From NCBI RefSeq assembly GCF_002953735.1, contig NZ_CP025536.1, positions 1,246,001 through 1,310,000 of the forward strand: 64,000 nucleotides of DNA. Direction: 5' to 3'. Below are positions 8,193-17,263 of the stretch, in pieces. Both the position numbers and the translations under genes were made by a program. This DNA is from Streptococcus pluranimalium. Lineage in GTDB: Bacteria > Bacillota > Bacilli > Lactobacillales > Streptococcaceae. The number at the start of each line of letters is the position of its first letter. Position 1 is the first letter of the stretch. The notes below the pieces were generated by a model, which was given only the letters and a program-made list of their open reading frames with translations, was not told the DNA's origin and did no database searches.

Positions 8193-9613
8193 TGGCTATG
8201 GGCTTTATTGATTACTCAAAAGAGCCTACGTCCGATATTGCATTTTTCGATATGAAATCATTCTACGCTAGTGTGGAATGCGTCAGCCGTGGCCTCAATC
8301 CATTGACCACTTCTCTCTGCGTCATGAGTAGAGCCGACAACTCTGAAGGATTGATACTGGCCTCATCACCCATGTTCAAAAATGTTTTTGGCAAGGCTAA
8401 TGTTGGCAGGTCCTACGACCTCCCTTTTGACATCAAGACAAGAAAATTTAGCCGCTATAATGCTCAAAAACAAGGGTTAGAAATCACTCCTAAGTATATT
8501 GATTTTATTGAACATTGGGCTAGACGAACCTTGATTGTTCCACCACGCATGGATAAATACATTGAAGTCAATATCCAAATCCAAAATATCCTTTTGAATT
8601 TTGCGGCCAGAGAAGACATTCTCCCCTACTCAATAGACGAAGGCTTTATCGATCTGACCTCATCATTGAATTATTTTGTAAAGGATAAAAAACTTTCTCG
8701 TAAGGAAAAACTTGACCTAATATCAGCTAAAATCCAACATGACATCTGGAAGGAAACGGGTATCTACTCTACCGTTGGCATGAGCAATGCTAACCCGCTC
8801 CTTGCAAAACTAGCTCTTGATAATGATGCAAAAAAATCTCCAACTATGAGGGCCAACTGGTCCTACGATGATATTGAAAACAAGGTTTGGGCTATCTCTC
8901 CAATGACTGATTTTTGGGGTATTGGTCATCGTACTGAGAAACGACTCCATAAACTAGGTATATTTTCAATCAAAGATTTGGCTAACGTTAACCCTGATAT
9001 TCTTCAGAAAGAGTTTGGAATAAATGGCGTACAGCTTTGGTTTCATGCTAACGGCGTCGATGAAAGTAATGTCCATGAGCCCTATAAACCAAAATCAAAA
9101 GGGCTGGGCAACTCACAAGTCCTGCCTCGTGATTACATCAAGCAATCTGATATTGAACTTGTGCTAACAGAAATGGCCGAGCAAGTGGCCATAAGGCTGA
9201 GACGGGCTCATAAGAAAACAACTAATGTTGCTATCCAGGTGGGATACTCAAGGACAGAGCTGAAGAAAGCCATCAATACCCAAACACGAATAGAGCCAAC
9301 CAACAGCACTCGGATGCTCAAAGATACTGTCCTTAAACTTTTTAGAAGCAAGTACACTTCAGGAGCAGTTCGCAGCATTGCCGTACGCTACGATGGCTTT
9401 GTGGACGAGAACTATTCTCTAATTTCCCTTTTCGATGATGTCGAAACCATTGAGAAAGAAGAAAAAATACAGAGTACCATTGATAACATTCGTGACCGTT
9501 TTGGTTTTCTTGCTGTCCAAAAAGGAACTGCCCTTTTGGACAGTTCCAGAAATATTGCTCGTAGTAAACTAATAGGAGGCCACTCTGCAGGTGGTTTGGA
9601 GGGACTAAAATGA
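8192..9613 (+). CDS. umuC: UmuC-type Y-family translesion DNA polymerase
   Basis: About 473 residues. The catalytic FFDMKSFYASVEC lies near residue 20 and the second acidic motif YSIDEGFIDLT near 150, followed by a helix-hairpin-helix zone (FWGIGHRTEKRLHKLGI). A clamp-binding-like LISLFDD occurs near residue 410. These identify a DinB/UmuC Y-family polymerase that bypasses DNA lesions at the cost of mutations. Several starts are close together (GTG, ATG, ATG); the ATG overlapping the previous stop is preferred, with AGAGAGG upstream. The gene overlaps the YolD-like gene by four bases. Plasmids, phages and the Tn1207.1 region of streptococci carry similar umuC genes. Confidence 0.9.
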   Translation: MAMGFIDYSKEPTSDIAFFDMKSFYASVECVSRGLNPLTTSLCVMSRADNSEGLILASSPMFKNVFGKANVGRSYDLPFDIKTRKFSRYNAQKQGLEITPKYIDFIEHWARRTLIVPPRMDKYIEVNIQIQNILLNFAAREDILPYSIDEGFIDLTSSLNYFVKDKKLSRKEKLDLISAKIQHDIWKETGIYSTVGMSNANPLLAKLALDNDAKKSPTMRANWSYDDIENKVWAISPMTDFWGIGHRTEKRLHKLGIFSIKDLANVNPDILQKEFGINGVQLWFHANGVDESNVHEPYKPKSKGLGNSQVLPRDYIKQSDIELVLTEMAEQVAIRLRRAHKKTTNVAIQVGYSRTELKKAINTQTRIEPTNSTRMLKDTVLKLFRSKYTSGAVRSIAVRYDGFVDENYSLISLFDDVETIEKEEKIQSTIDNIRDRFGFLAVQKGTALLDSSRNIARSKLIGGHSAGGLEGLK

Positions 9614-9978
9614 TTGATCGCTCATATTTACCATTTGAATCAGCGAGACATTACCAAGATCGCAAAATGCAAAAATGGATGGGTTTTTTCTTATCCGAGC
9701 ACACTAGTGCCCTTTCTGAAGATATGCACAAGATTACTTTCCTAAGTGACCTTAGCCTTGAACAAAAGCTACTTCTTCTAAGTCAAGTCTATGCAAACCA
9801 GTTAGTCACGCGCCTACAAGTAAGAGATAACAATAGAATAGGATATTTTACTGGCAAAATACCATCAATTACAAAGGAACATGTCATTGTTCGTACCTCA
9901 GAAGGCCACGTCAACATCCAACTATCTGATATCCTTAGTATTGAACCAGTAGAGGAGATGTTCCATGAATCAGCTTGA
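9610..9978 (+). CDS. YolD-like protein
   Basis: 122 residues. The opening (MIDRSYLPFESARHYQDRKMQKWMGFFL split over residues 1-28) and the C-terminal beta-rich part (GYFTGKIPSITKEHVIV, LSDILSIEPVEE) match YolD-like proteins, which in Gram-positive bacteria accompany umuC-type polymerases and are thought to take the UmuD accessory role. Start and stop both overlap neighbours (four bases with umuC, fourteen with the next gene), so the cluster is one translationally coupled operon. Confidence 0.85.
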   Translation: MIDRSYLPFESARHYQDRKMQKWMGFFLSEHTSALSEDMHKITFLSDLSLEQKLLLLSQVYANQLVTRLQVRDNNRIGYFTGKIPSITKEHVIVRTSEGHVNIQLSDILSIEPVEEMFHESA

Positions 9979-10258
9979 ATTTCATAAAAATGAGCTACAG
10001 ATGGACTACTTTAGTGAAAGCTATCAGAGATTTGAAACTGATTTCTATCGTTATTCTGCTCTGAATACCCCTCTGACTTTCCTAACGGATGACATCATGC
10101 GAAGTATGGCCAAATCTCAAAAGCCATACTTCAAGCTAAACAAAGAAAATTCCAAAGACAATCGTGATCACTACTTTCTATTCAGCGTTGAGCCTATCGA
10201 GAACAATAAGCTCATCAGAAAATATGTTTACCTAAAGACCGTTTACTCTATAAACTAA
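9965..10258 (+). CDS. DUF5960-type protein, copy 1
   Basis: 97 residues starting MNQLEFHKNELQMDYFSESY. It appears to be the streptococcal DUF5960 family found after yolD in umuC operons. A second copy lies at 13233. It overlaps the YolD-like gene, GAGGAG precedes the ATG, and a hairpin terminator follows. Rich in aromatic residues in its first half (FETDFYRYS). Function unknown; its place suggests a link to the mutagenesis operon. Confidence 0.75.
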   Translation: MNQLEFHKNELQMDYFSESYQRFETDFYRYSALNTPLTFLTDDIMRSMAKSQKPYFKLNKENSKDNRDHYFLFSVEPIENNKLIRKYVYLKTVYSIN

Positions 10259-10281
10259 AAAGGAGCAGTACGCTCCTTTTC
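10258..10281 (+). terminator. Terminator of the repressor-umuC operon
   Basis: AAAAGGAGC-AGTAC-GCTCCTTTT immediately after the last gene of the operon. Confidence 0.75.
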
Positions 10282-10538
10282 ATATTGACGAAAATTGGTG
10301 ACTGTATTTTTCAATAATTACAATTGCATCAAAGACTATCTTTGTATTCTTTTTTTTCTTGATTCAATTTGTTTTTCTATAAAAATTCTCCAAATTTCTC
10401 AACATCAATTGAGAAATTTGGCTTTTTCCGTTGCTCAGTTAAAGCGTCCTTTAGTTGTATATTTCCTGTTAATATCCCTTTTGAAGCATAACATTATTTT
10501 CAATGATCGCACCCGATTGTTGACACCCATTTTAGAAC
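10282..10538. other. AT-rich intergenic stretch holding one long palindrome
   Basis: No credible gene on either strand. Between the umuC-operon terminator and the cadA stop I see only the 13-bp stem hairpin at 10390-10421 and AT-rich sequence. Confidence 0.6.
10390..10421. terminator. 13-bp perfect stem-loop, probable terminator downstream of cadA
   Basis: CCAAATTTCTCAA, six-base loop, TTGAGAAATTTGG. A T run follows on the plus strand and a weaker one on the minus strand, so it could stop transcription from either side. It lies about 120 bp past the cadA stop. Confidence 0.55.
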
Positions 10539-12668
10539 CTATTCTTTGATTTTCAATAAGCGTAAACTGTTTAATGTTACAAGTAAAGTTGCTCCCATAT
10601 CAGCAAATATCGCTAGCCAAAGTGTTAACCAACCGGGCATGACCAAAAGTAATGCCACTAATTTAATCGCCAAAGAGAAGGTAATGTTTTGCTTGATGAT
10701 TGCTAAAGCCTTACGGCTTAATTTTATTGTATATGGCAATTTACTCAAATCATCAGACATTAAGGCGATGTCAGCCGTTTCTAAAGCTGTATCAGTTCCA
10801 GCACCACCCATTGCTACACCAACGGTAGATGCCGCAAGGGCTGGAGCATCATTCACGCCATCTCCGACCATCCCCACACTTTGATGTTTTTCTCGAAGTT
10901 CTTTAATAAAATTAAGCTTATCTTCTGGAAGTAAGTCAGCTTTAATATCCGAAACACCAACTTGTTTTCCGATGGCTGTTGCCGTTCTTTGGTTATCGCC
11001 TGTTAGCATCACTGTTTCGATTCCCATATTGTTCAACTTGCCGATAACTTCTTTAGACGATTCCCTCATTTCATCGGCTACGGCAATAAACGAAAGAATT
11101 TCTTTTTCTGTTCCTAACACCATCACCGTTTTACCTTGAGTTTGCATATCGGCAATTTTTTCTTTTTTATCGCTTGAAATGCTTCCGTGTAATTCCTCAA
11201 AAAGATTTGGACTTCCCACATAATACATTTCATTATTTATTTTGGCTTTAACGCCTTTACCTGTAATGGATTGAAAATCCTCTACTGTTACTTCATTGAA
11301 TTTTAATCCATTTTCTTCTGCTTTTCGCATAATCGCTGAAGCAAGAGGGTGCTGTGATCCTTTTTCAATGGCTGATGTTATGGTTATTAATTCATTTTCA
11401 TTTCTACCATATGTCACAATGTCTGTTACAGCTGGAATCCCTTTGGTTAATGTTCCTGTTTTATCAAAGGCTATCGCTTTTAAGTGTCCTGCTGCTTCTA
11501 AATGGATACCACCTTTAATTAATACACCATTTTTCGCTGCATTTCCTATTGCTGTAACAACAGCAACTGGAGTTGAGACTACTAAGGCACAAGGACAACC
11601 AACCACTAATACAGCTAATCCTTGATAAATCCATTGGCTCCAGTCTCCGCCAAATAATGGTGGAACTACTGCAATTAAAAGAGCTAGTATGACAATAGCT
11701 GGTGTATAGTATTTTGCAAATTTATCGACAAACGCTTGAGAGGGGGCCCGTTCTGCTTGGGCTTCTTCTACCAAGTGAATGATTTTTGAAAGAGTAGTAT
11801 CTTCAACTCGTTTTGTTACTTTAACCTCAAGTAACCCTTCTTCATTCAAGGTTCCTGCAAATACTTCATCATTTGTGATTTTCGTTACTGGAACACTTTC
11901 ACCTGTAATCGCAGCCTGATTTAATGTCGATGTACCTTTAACCACTATTCCATCCATTGCTAACTTTTGACCGGGCTTAACTATCATGATGTCTCCAACT
12001 TGAATCTCATCAACATGAATCATCATTTCTTCATTGCCTCGTCGAATTAACGCTGCTTTTGGGGCAATATCCATTAAAGATTCAATAGATTGACGTGCTT
12101 TATCCATTGAATAACGCTCTAATGCTTCACTAATCGCAAATAGGATAACAACGGTTGCCCCTTCACCCCATTCACCAATAATTGCAGCTCCTATAATGGC
12201 AATAGTCATAAGCGTATTCATATCGAAATTTAATCTGCTTAAATTTTTGAGACCTTTAATGAATAACGAATATCCACCGATTAAAATGGACGCTGCATAA
12301 CCAATTGTCGGTAGAACATACTCTTCACCATACTGCTCTCCTAAGAACCAGCTAACTACAAGTAAAAGAGCTGATATATATACCTTAATGTTTTCTTTCT
12401 GCTTCCAAAAAGGTTCTCCTTCTACCCTTTGTTCTTTTTCATCTCGAATTTTTAAATTTTCAAATGCTCCTGCTTTTTCTAATTCTTCAATGGTTGTCGT
12501 CCCTTTAACATAAACTTTAGATGCTCCGAAATTTACTTTCGCATCCTGAACACCGGGAAGTTCTTTAACATTATTTTCAAAAATGGCTGCACAGTTAGTA
12601 CAAGTAAATCCTTGAACACGATAGGCTTTCATTACTTCTTCAGACTGTTTTGCTTTCCAACTAGACAT
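10539..12668 (-). CDS. cadA: Cadmium/zinc-exporting P1B-type ATPase CadA
   Basis: 709-residue membrane ATPase. An N-terminal heavy-metal-binding domain carries FTCTNC near residue 23. Later come the phosphatase TGES motif, the membrane CPC motif ([10 protein letters not shown]), the phosphorylated Asp in DKTGTLTKG, the HP-type motif SQHPLA, and the hinge GDGVND. These define a P1B-type exporter for Cd2+, Zn2+ and Pb2+. The start overlaps the end of cadC by eight bases, forming a cadCA operon on the minus strand. The operon lies between two DUF5960 paralogues and is probably acquired cargo of the element. Confidence 0.93.
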   Translation of the reverse strand: MSSWKAKQSEEVMKAYRVQGFTCTNCAAIFENNVKELPGVQDAKVNFGASKVYVKGTTTIEELEKAGAFENLKIRDEKEQRVEGEPFWKQKENIKVYISALLLVVSWFLGEQYGEEYVLPTIGYAASILIGGYSLFIKGLKNLSRLNFDMNTLMTIAIIGAAIIGEWGEGATVVILFAISEALERYSMDKARQSIESLMDIAPKAALIRRGNEEMMIHVDEIQVGDIMIVKPGQKLAMDGIVVKGTSTLNQAAITGESVPVTKITNDEVFAGTLNEEGLLEVKVTKRVEDTTLSKIIHLVEEAQAERAPSQAFVDKFAKYYTPAIVILALLIAVVPPLFGGDWSQWIYQGLAVLVVGCPCALVVSTPVAVVTAIGNAAKNGVLIKGGIHLEAAGHLKAIAFDKTGTLTKGIPAVTDIVTYGRNENELITITSAIEKGSQHPLASAIMRKAEENGLKFNEVTVEDFQSITGKGVKAKINNEMYYVGSPNLFEELHGSISSDKKEKIADMQTQGKTVMVLGTEKEILSFIAVADEMRESSKEVIGKLNNMGIETVMLTGDNQRTATAIGKQVGVSDIKADLLPEDKLNFIKELREKHQSVGMVGDGVNDAPALAASTVGVAMGGAGTDTALETADIALMSDDLSKLPYTIKLSRKALAIIKQNITFSLAIKLVALLLVMPGWLTLWLAIFADMGATLLVTLNSLRLLKIKE

Positions 12669-13029
12669 TGATCTTCACCTCTTTCTTATGTGCCAATGCA
12701 ATCATCATAATTTGTCTGACATGCTCATCATCTAATGAATAAAATGCAAGTTTTCCCTCTTTTCGAAACTTAACAATCCCTTGCTTATGGAGCGTTCGCA
12801 GGTGATGAGAGGCATTTGCAACCGTAACACCTATAATATTTGCAATATCACACACACACAGTTCGTCATCTTGACACAATGCATAGGTAATTTTTGCTCT
12901 ATTTTCATCTGCAATAGCTTTTAGCATTTGGGCAACACTAGAAATATCTACTGTCTGTAAATTACCTTGTATTCGATTGACCTTTCCTTCGTCATGACAA
13001 TAAATTTCACAAGTATCTTTTTTAATCAT
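12661..13029 (-). CDS. cadC: ArsR-family metal-sensing repressor CadC
   Basis: 122 residues. The CadC metal site is complete: two N-terminal Cys (TCEIYC) plus the ELCVCD box, which together bind Cd/Pb/Zn. The winged helix ([22 protein letters not shown]) follows. CadC represses its own operon and releases DNA when metal binds. TTGAGGTGAG precedes the ATG. Two operator-like inverted repeats flank its promoter, in line with autoregulation. Confidence 0.93.
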   Translation of the reverse strand: MIKKDTCEIYCHDEGKVNRIQGNLQTVDISSVAQMLKAIADENRAKITYALCQDDELCVCDIANIIGVTVANASHHLRTLHKQGIVKFRKEGKLAFYSLDDEHVRQIMMIALAHKKEVKINV

Positions 13030-13045
13030 ATTCTCACCTCAATAT

Positions 13046-13115
13046 CATTCAATTATTTGCTTGAATATAGTATAACCCATTTCATTAATTAATTCAAGTG
13101 TTTTTTTGAATGAAT
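13046..13115 (-). promoter_or_regulatory. cadCA promoter with two CadC-type operators
   Basis: Read on the minus strand: -35 TTGAAT (13092-13097), 17-bp spacer, -10 TATACT (13069-13074). One ATTCAA...TTGAAT-type inverted repeat lies just downstream of the start site (13046-13066) and a second covers the -35 (13091-13115). Both match the general form of CadC operators (ATTCAAA...TTTGAAT); binding is inferred. Confidence 0.7.
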
Positions 13116-13232
13116 AAAAAAAAATTCATAAAAAAAGACTTGGAGTACCCAATTCTAATAACAAAATAACCAAACTGCATATGACTTTAAGTACATAACA
13201 TTATTAGTTTTGACTTGTTGAGGAGGTGAATT

Positions 13233-13532
13233 ATGAATCAGCTTGAGTTTCAGCGTAATCACCTACAAATGGACTATTATAGCGAGAGCTACCAAGATTT
13301 TGAACGTGACTTCTACCGCTACTCAAACATGAATATTCCATTGACCTTCCTGACCGATGATATCCTCAAAACAATGGCAACTTCTCATAAGAATTACTTT
13401 GTCCTCAATAAGGAAAAGACTAGAGATAGCCGTGATCACTTCTTCATTTTCGACGTAAGCACCGTAGATGAGAATCCACTAATCTATCATTATACATATA
13501 AGAAAACTACAACATATTTAGCAGAAAAATAG
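13233..13532 (+). CDS. DUF5960-type protein, copy 2
   Basis: 99 residues, clearly homologous to the protein at 9965: both begin MNQLEF and share QMDY.SESY, FYRYS, PLTFLTDDI and the RDH.F.F element, while the last 25 residues differ. It has its own GAGGAGGTG ribosome site and its own terminator, but no umuC or yolD directly before it. It looks like the surviving last gene of a second, lost umuC operon. Function unknown. Confidence 0.75.
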   Translation: MNQLEFQRNHLQMDYYSESYQDFERDFYRYSNMNIPLTFLTDDILKTMATSHKNYFVLNKEKTRDSRDHFFIFDVSTVDENPLIYHYTYKKTTTYLAEK

Positions 13533-13562
13533 GAGCAGTTCAATTGACTGTTCCTATTTTTA
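13527..13562 (+). terminator. Terminator after DUF5960 copy 2
   Basis: AATAGGAGCAGT, short loop, ACTGTTCCTATT with a T run. Similar in first stem bases to the terminator after copy 1. Confidence 0.75.
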
Positions 13563-13649
13563 ATCTTCATAAAATCTCAAGTCTTTATACTCTTTAACAA
13601 TGGAGTCGCCAGCCAGAACAGACTATACTGACCAGCGACTACCTAAAAT

Positions 13650-15113
13650 TTAATGTTTCAGCTTAATTTTCTTATCTCTAATTTCATAAACTACATCAGC
13701 TACATTTTCGAGTAATCGTTTATCGTGGGTGATAAACACGATAGTTCCGGTGTACTCCTTCATTAGTATTTCCAAAGCCTCTAAACTTGGTATGTCAAGG
13801 AAGTTACTGGGTTCATCCATTATTAGGATGTTATATCTACCCATGAGCATTTTAGCAAGCAACAATTTTATAATTTCTCCACCGCTTAAAACAGATAAGC
13901 TTTTTCCAATATCGTTCTGTTTGAACCCCATAGATGCTAGCACAGAACGAATTTCTGATATATTGTAATCACAATCCTTCTGCATAAACTCCATAACATT
14001 CTGATTACTGTTGTACTTGTAACCATTCTGTGCAAAGTAACCTATTTTTGCCTTAGGTGAAATAGAAATTCCTTCTTCATGGTTTAAGATCATTTGGATT
14101 AAAGTTGTTTTTCCGGTTCCATTACCACCCGTTAATGCCACTTTTGCTCCTAGCGGAATTTGAAAAGATGCATTTTCAAACAGTGCCTTATCCCCAAATA
14201 CTTTATTAATTTCCGCACCGACTATAGGGTATGGATTATGGAGCTCCAATGCTTTACTTTGCCTGAAACGAATTCTGCGAATGCCTTCCGGAGCTTCTAC
14301 TTTTCCTAATGCCGCAATCCTGTTCTCTAGGGATTTAGCGGCATTATGCATCTTTTTTTCCTTACTTCCTATTGATTTTTGATGAGCTAAACGCCCTCCG
14401 CCTTCAGTACTTTTTTTCTTTGAAGAACCTTTTGCCTTCTGTTCTATTTTACGAGCCTGTTTTCGCTTTTCCTCCGCAGCCCTTTCCAATCGAGCACGTT
14501 CCGCAATAAATTGTTCGTATTCTGCAGCTTGTCTCTTACGTTCTTCCTCTTTCTGACGAAGATAATCAGAATAGTTTCCCCAATACTCAGTGATTTTGCC
14601 ATCTTTCAGTTCCCATATTTTATCTACTATTTCATCAAGAAAATAGCGGTCATGGCTAATAACTAACAGTGCACCTGTAAAATATTTTAGCTGTCCTATT
14701 AGAAAATCAATTCCTTCACGGTCTAAATGGCTCGTAGGTTCATCCGCTAAAATACCATGAACCTGTGCCGATAAGGCCTGTGCTATTTTAAGCCTTGTTT
14801 CTTCACCACCGCTCATGGTCTGTATATTTAATTGCTCAACACCTAGCTTGCCTACAAGCGCAAAATCTTTTTCCTCCTGTAGAGTTACTTCGTCCAACTG
14901 GGGAATATAGGCAAGTTCACCCAGATGATTCATTTTACATCCTGGGGGAATTAATTCTCCTAAAAGTACCTTGAATAAAGTGCTTTTTCCTGCACCATTT
15001 GCTCCTACTAAACCAATACGGTCATAATCATATACTTCTAATTCATTTATATCTAAAACATCGTGTCCTTTGAATTCCACACGAATGTCTTTTGCTTTTA
15101 ATATTAATTCCAT
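13650..15113 (-). CDS. msr(D): ABC-F ribosomal protection protein Msr(D)
   Basis: 487-residue ABC-F protein with two ATPase domains and no membrane segment. Walker A motifs are GANGAGKST near residue 38 and GGNGTGKTT near 330; signature motifs are MSGGEETR and LSGGEIIK; Walker B/E residues are ADEPTSHLD and MDEPSNFLD. The charged linker near residues 190-260 is the antibiotic-resistance domain region. I recognise it as Msr(D), which displaces macrolides from the ribosome and gives resistance to 14- and 15-membered macrolides and streptogramin B. It lies 119 bp downstream of mef(A), with its own leader peptide between, and AGGAGG precedes the ATG. Confidence 0.95.
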   Translation of the reverse strand: MELILKAKDIRVEFKGHDVLDINELEVYDYDRIGLVGANGAGKSTLFKVLLGELIPPGCKMNHLGELAYIPQLDEVTLQEEKDFALVGKLGVEQLNIQTMSGGEETRLKIAQALSAQVHGILADEPTSHLDREGIDFLIGQLKYFTGALLVISHDRYFLDEIVDKIWELKDGKITEYWGNYSDYLRQKEEERKRQAAEYEQFIAERARLERAAEEKRKQARKIEQKAKGSSKKKSTEGGGRLAHQKSIGSKEKKMHNAAKSLENRIAALGKVEAPEGIRRIRFRQSKALELHNPYPIVGAEINKVFGDKALFENASFQIPLGAKVALTGGNGTGKTTLIQMILNHEEGISISPKAKIGYFAQNGYKYNSNQNVMEFMQKDCDYNISEIRSVLASMGFKQNDIGKSLSVLSGGEIIKLLLAKMLMGRYNILIMDEPSNFLDIPSLEALEILMKEYTGTIVFITHDKRLLENVADVVYEIRDKKIKLKH

Positions 15114-15157
15114 AACATTTCCTCCTGTCTATAATCGCATGCTTTCATTTGCTTGTA

Positions 15158-15175
15158 CGCAGGAAAAACCCTGCG
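15158..15175 (-). promoter_or_regulatory. Hairpin in the msr(D) leader
   Basis: CGCAGG, six-base loop, CCTGCG between the leader peptide stop and msr(D). In the known msr(D) attenuation mechanism this region forms the conditional terminator. Confidence 0.55.
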
Positions 15176-15191
15176 ATTTTAGCAGGAAGAA

Positions 15192-15212
15192 TTACATGAA
15201 AATAAGATACAT
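15192..15212 (-). CDS. msrDL: Regulatory leader peptide MsrDL (MYLIFM)
   Basis: A six-codon frame, MYLIFM then TAA, with GGAGGG seven bases upstream of its ATG. This is the known msr(D) leader, on which macrolide-bound ribosomes stall so that transcription proceeds into msr(D). The identity is exact as far as I recall the peptide; regulation here is taken from published work on msrD. Confidence 0.9.
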   Translation of the reverse strand: MYLIFM

Positions 15213-15232
15213 AAATATCCCTCCAATATTGT

Positions 15233-16450
15233 TTATTTTAAATCTAATTTTCTAATCTCATTTATCATTGGGCAAACTATTGCAATGCAAATAATTAAAA
15301 TACCTGATAGTAAAAACCAATGATTTACACCGATTCTATCAGCAAAGAGTGCAGAAAGAATTAATCCAATTGGCATAGCAAGAGACATGATACTTCCAGT
15401 TAAAGAAAATACACGTCCTAAATATTCAGGCTTAATTTTCTCCTGAAAAAGAGCTGTTTGCACACCGCTGTAAAACGGAACAGAAAGCCCCATTATTGCA
15501 CAGCAGACTACAAAAATGAAAAATCCACTTTGGGGAAGTAATCCTGAAATGGTTAAGCTTATCCCCATCATAAAAATGGATGCCGTTATTAATAAGATTC
15601 GCTTTTGGTAATTCCCAAATAACCCTAATAATAGACCCCCTATCAACATTCCAGATGCAAAGGAAATTTCCGTAATAGAAATATGCACAGGTGTTCCATT
15701 AAAGTAATCCATGCTAATTAAAGGGAATAGTGCATTAATTGGCATATAAACAAACATATATAATGTTCCAACGAGTAATAAAGCAAATAATCCTTTATTT
15801 TGCCGTAGTACAGCCATTCCTTCTTTCATTTCTCTTATGAAATTTGGGTCCAAACTTTGCACGCGATCACCCAGCTTAGGAATACGTACAATTGCTACCG
15901 TAATAGATGCAATCACAGCACCCAATACATCGATGGCAATAATAGCATTTAGTTCCCAAACGGAGTATAAGAGTGCTGCAACCGCCGGACTAACAATATG
16001 GCTTATAGACTGCAAAGACTGACTATAGCCTGCACATTTCGTAAGCTGTTCTTCTGGTACTAAAAGTGGCGTAACCGCATTGAGAGCCGGGGTGTGAAAA
16101 GCTGTTCCAATGCTACGGATAAACAATACTATCATAACCATCCAGACAGGTAGCTCCATATAGAATGCAACAATAGTAAGCACCGAACCAGCTGCTGCGA
16201 TAATTAAATCAGCACCAATCATTATCTTCTTCCTATCATGACGATCCACTAGCACACCAATTGCAGCTCCAAAGACCGCATAGGGTAAAAAACCTAATAG
16301 TGAAGCCATAGACAAGACCATCGCGGATCCAGTTTTTTCTGTAAGGTAAAAAATAATCGCCATTTGCAAGATGGCACTAGTGATTAATGATACTGCTTGC
16401 CCTGCCCATATTGTATAAAACTTAAGTTTCCAATTGTTGTATTTTTCCAT
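15233..16450 (-). CDS. mef(A): Macrolide efflux MFS transporter Mef(A)
   Basis: 405 residues with about twelve hydrophobic membrane segments and the MFS loop motif GVLVDRHDRKKIM near residue 65-77. The N-terminus MEKYNNWKLKFYTIWAGQAV is that of Mef(A)/Mef(E); I cannot separate the two subtypes with certainty by eye. It exports 14- and 15-membered macrolides and works together with Msr(D). GGAGATAATATAA precedes the ATG. Upstream lie the MefL leader peptide, attenuator and promoter. In streptococci mef(A)-msr(D) travels on Tn1207-type and Phi-m46.1-type elements, which fits this location. Confidence 0.95.
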   Translation of the reverse strand: MEKYNNWKLKFYTIWAGQAVSLITSAILQMAIIFYLTEKTGSAMVLSMASLLGFLPYAVFGAAIGVLVDRHDRKKIMIGADLIIAAAGSVLTIVAFYMELPVWMVMIVLFIRSIGTAFHTPALNAVTPLLVPEEQLTKCAGYSQSLQSISHIVSPAVAALLYSVWELNAIIAIDVLGAVIASITVAIVRIPKLGDRVQSLDPNFIREMKEGMAVLRQNKGLFALLLVGTLYMFVYMPINALFPLISMDYFNGTPVHISITEISFASGMLIGGLLLGLFGNYQKRILLITASIFMMGISLTISGLLPQSGFFIFVVCCAIMGLSVPFYSGVQTALFQEKIKPEYLGRVFSLTGSIMSLAMPIGLILSALFADRIGVNHWFLLSGILIICIAIVCPMINEIRKLDLK

Positions 16451-16512
16451 TTATATTATCTCCTGCATATTATTTTGCTTAAATTTCTATTTTGAATAGC
16501 ATTATAGGCAAT

Positions 16513-16557
16513 AAAAAAATGCAGGCCTAAATCCACAATGTGGCTTTTGGTCTGCAT
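16513..16557 (-). terminator. mef(A) leader attenuator hairpin
   Basis: On the minus strand ATGCAG-CC pairs with GG-CTGCAT around a nested CCACA-TGTGG, followed by seven T residues, all between mefL and mef(A). This is the conditional terminator of the mef operon. Confidence 0.8.
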
Positions 16558-16718
16558 ACATACAATTTGGAAACATTCATATTAAAGACATAGTTAAATA
16601 AAGGTACAGTTAAATAACCAATATCCTCACCGTAACTAATGAATGCTCAATATCGTATAAATAAGCACAACAAAAAAGCCTATCATCGGGTATAGATTCT
16701 GCTTTTCTTATTGCCAGC

Positions 16719-16745
16719 TTATCTTAAACGCATTGAGGCTGTCAT
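16719..16745 (-). CDS. mefL: Regulatory leader peptide MefL (MTASMRLR)
   Basis: Eight codons, MTASMRLR then TAA, with AGGAGG ten bases before the ATG. It matches the known mef leader peptide, on which macrolide-arrested ribosomes prevent formation of the downstream terminator. Confidence 0.92.
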   Translation of the reverse strand: MTASMRLR

Positions 16746-16785
16746 AGTTTCGGTTCCTCCTAAATTCTTATTTGGATTATCATAT

Positions 16786-16814
16786 ATTTTACCATAATAA
16801 GTCATTTTAAGCAA
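16786..16814 (-). promoter_or_regulatory. mef(A)-msr(D) operon promoter
   Basis: On the minus strand TTGCTT, 17-bp spacer, TAAAAT; predicted start about 34 bases before the MefL ATG. Confidence 0.7.
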
Positions 16815-16836
16815 CTTATAAATTAAAAAAATCCAT

Positions 16837-16857
16837 TAAAAACCGCCAAAGGTGGTT
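16837..16857 (-). terminator. Probable terminator after the recombinase/DUF1643 remnants
   Basis: AACCACC-TTT-GGCGGTT followed by T residues on the minus strand, 25 bases beyond the stop of the recombinase tail and just upstream of the mef promoter. Confidence 0.55.
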
Positions 16858-16881
16858 AGCCCTTAAATTGCGGTTAATATT

Positions 16882-16952
16882 CTATATCTCTTCGTCAATC
16901 TCAATCCCTGACTTGAATTCAACGGTGAGCTTATCTTCATATAATTTTTTTA
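16882..16952 (-). pseudogene. C-terminal tail of a site-specific recombinase (fragment)
   Basis: Only the last about 22 codons are present, read as KKLYEDKLTVEFKSGIEI then DEEI and TAG. The LTVEFKSGIEI pattern is typical of the extreme C-terminus of large serine recombinases. It joins the DUF1643 remnant at a run of seven A residues. It is not part of the recombinase fragment at 19428, which has its own stop codon. Identity is by motif only. Confidence 0.5.
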
Positions 16953-17154
16953 CTAGCATTTAGAATTCGGTTGATTGTACGATCGCTATAGTCCTCATTA
17001 GCTGCTGAGGGATTCATACATATAGCCACGAGTGGATTCGTTCCTAAGCATCCCAGTAGGAATCTACGGTAGGCATTATATTTTTCAGGAATACATAGAT
17101 TAGGTCTTCTCCCAAAGGATAGGCTAGTCTGACTTTTGTAACTTTATCGTTCAT
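16946..17154 (-). pseudogene. Frameshifted DUF1643 gene remnant
   Basis: A good start (GGAGGTAACTCT ATG) opens MNDKVTKVRLAYPLGEDL, which soon hits a stop. In another frame the sequence continues LCIPEKYNAYRRFLLG, then PLVAICMNPSAANED and SDRTINRIL, the signature of DUF1643 proteins (MNPS.A..SD.T..R). The frame change lies near 17090, and the rest of the gene (about two thirds) is replaced by the recombinase tail at an A7 run. So this is a broken fusion, not a working gene. DUF1643 function is unknown. Confidence 0.65.
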
Positions 17155-17263
17155 AGAGTTACCTCCTACAGTATATTTTAACATGACCCCCCTTGCAAGG
17201 ATATGAAAATGGCAGGAATACAATAGTTGTACTCCCACCAATAATTTTTAACTTCGTTCCTTA

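Noticed and set aside
10295..10549. 84-residue open frame after the umuC operon terminator
   Set aside because: No ribosome site, AT-rich, contains the perfect palindrome at 10390-10421 and overlaps the end of cadA; not a convincing gene.
17044..17241. 65-residue frame as an intact small gene
   Set aside because: Its first 30 codons have no ribosome site and the rest is the first part of a frameshifted DUF1643 gene; reported as a pseudogene instead.
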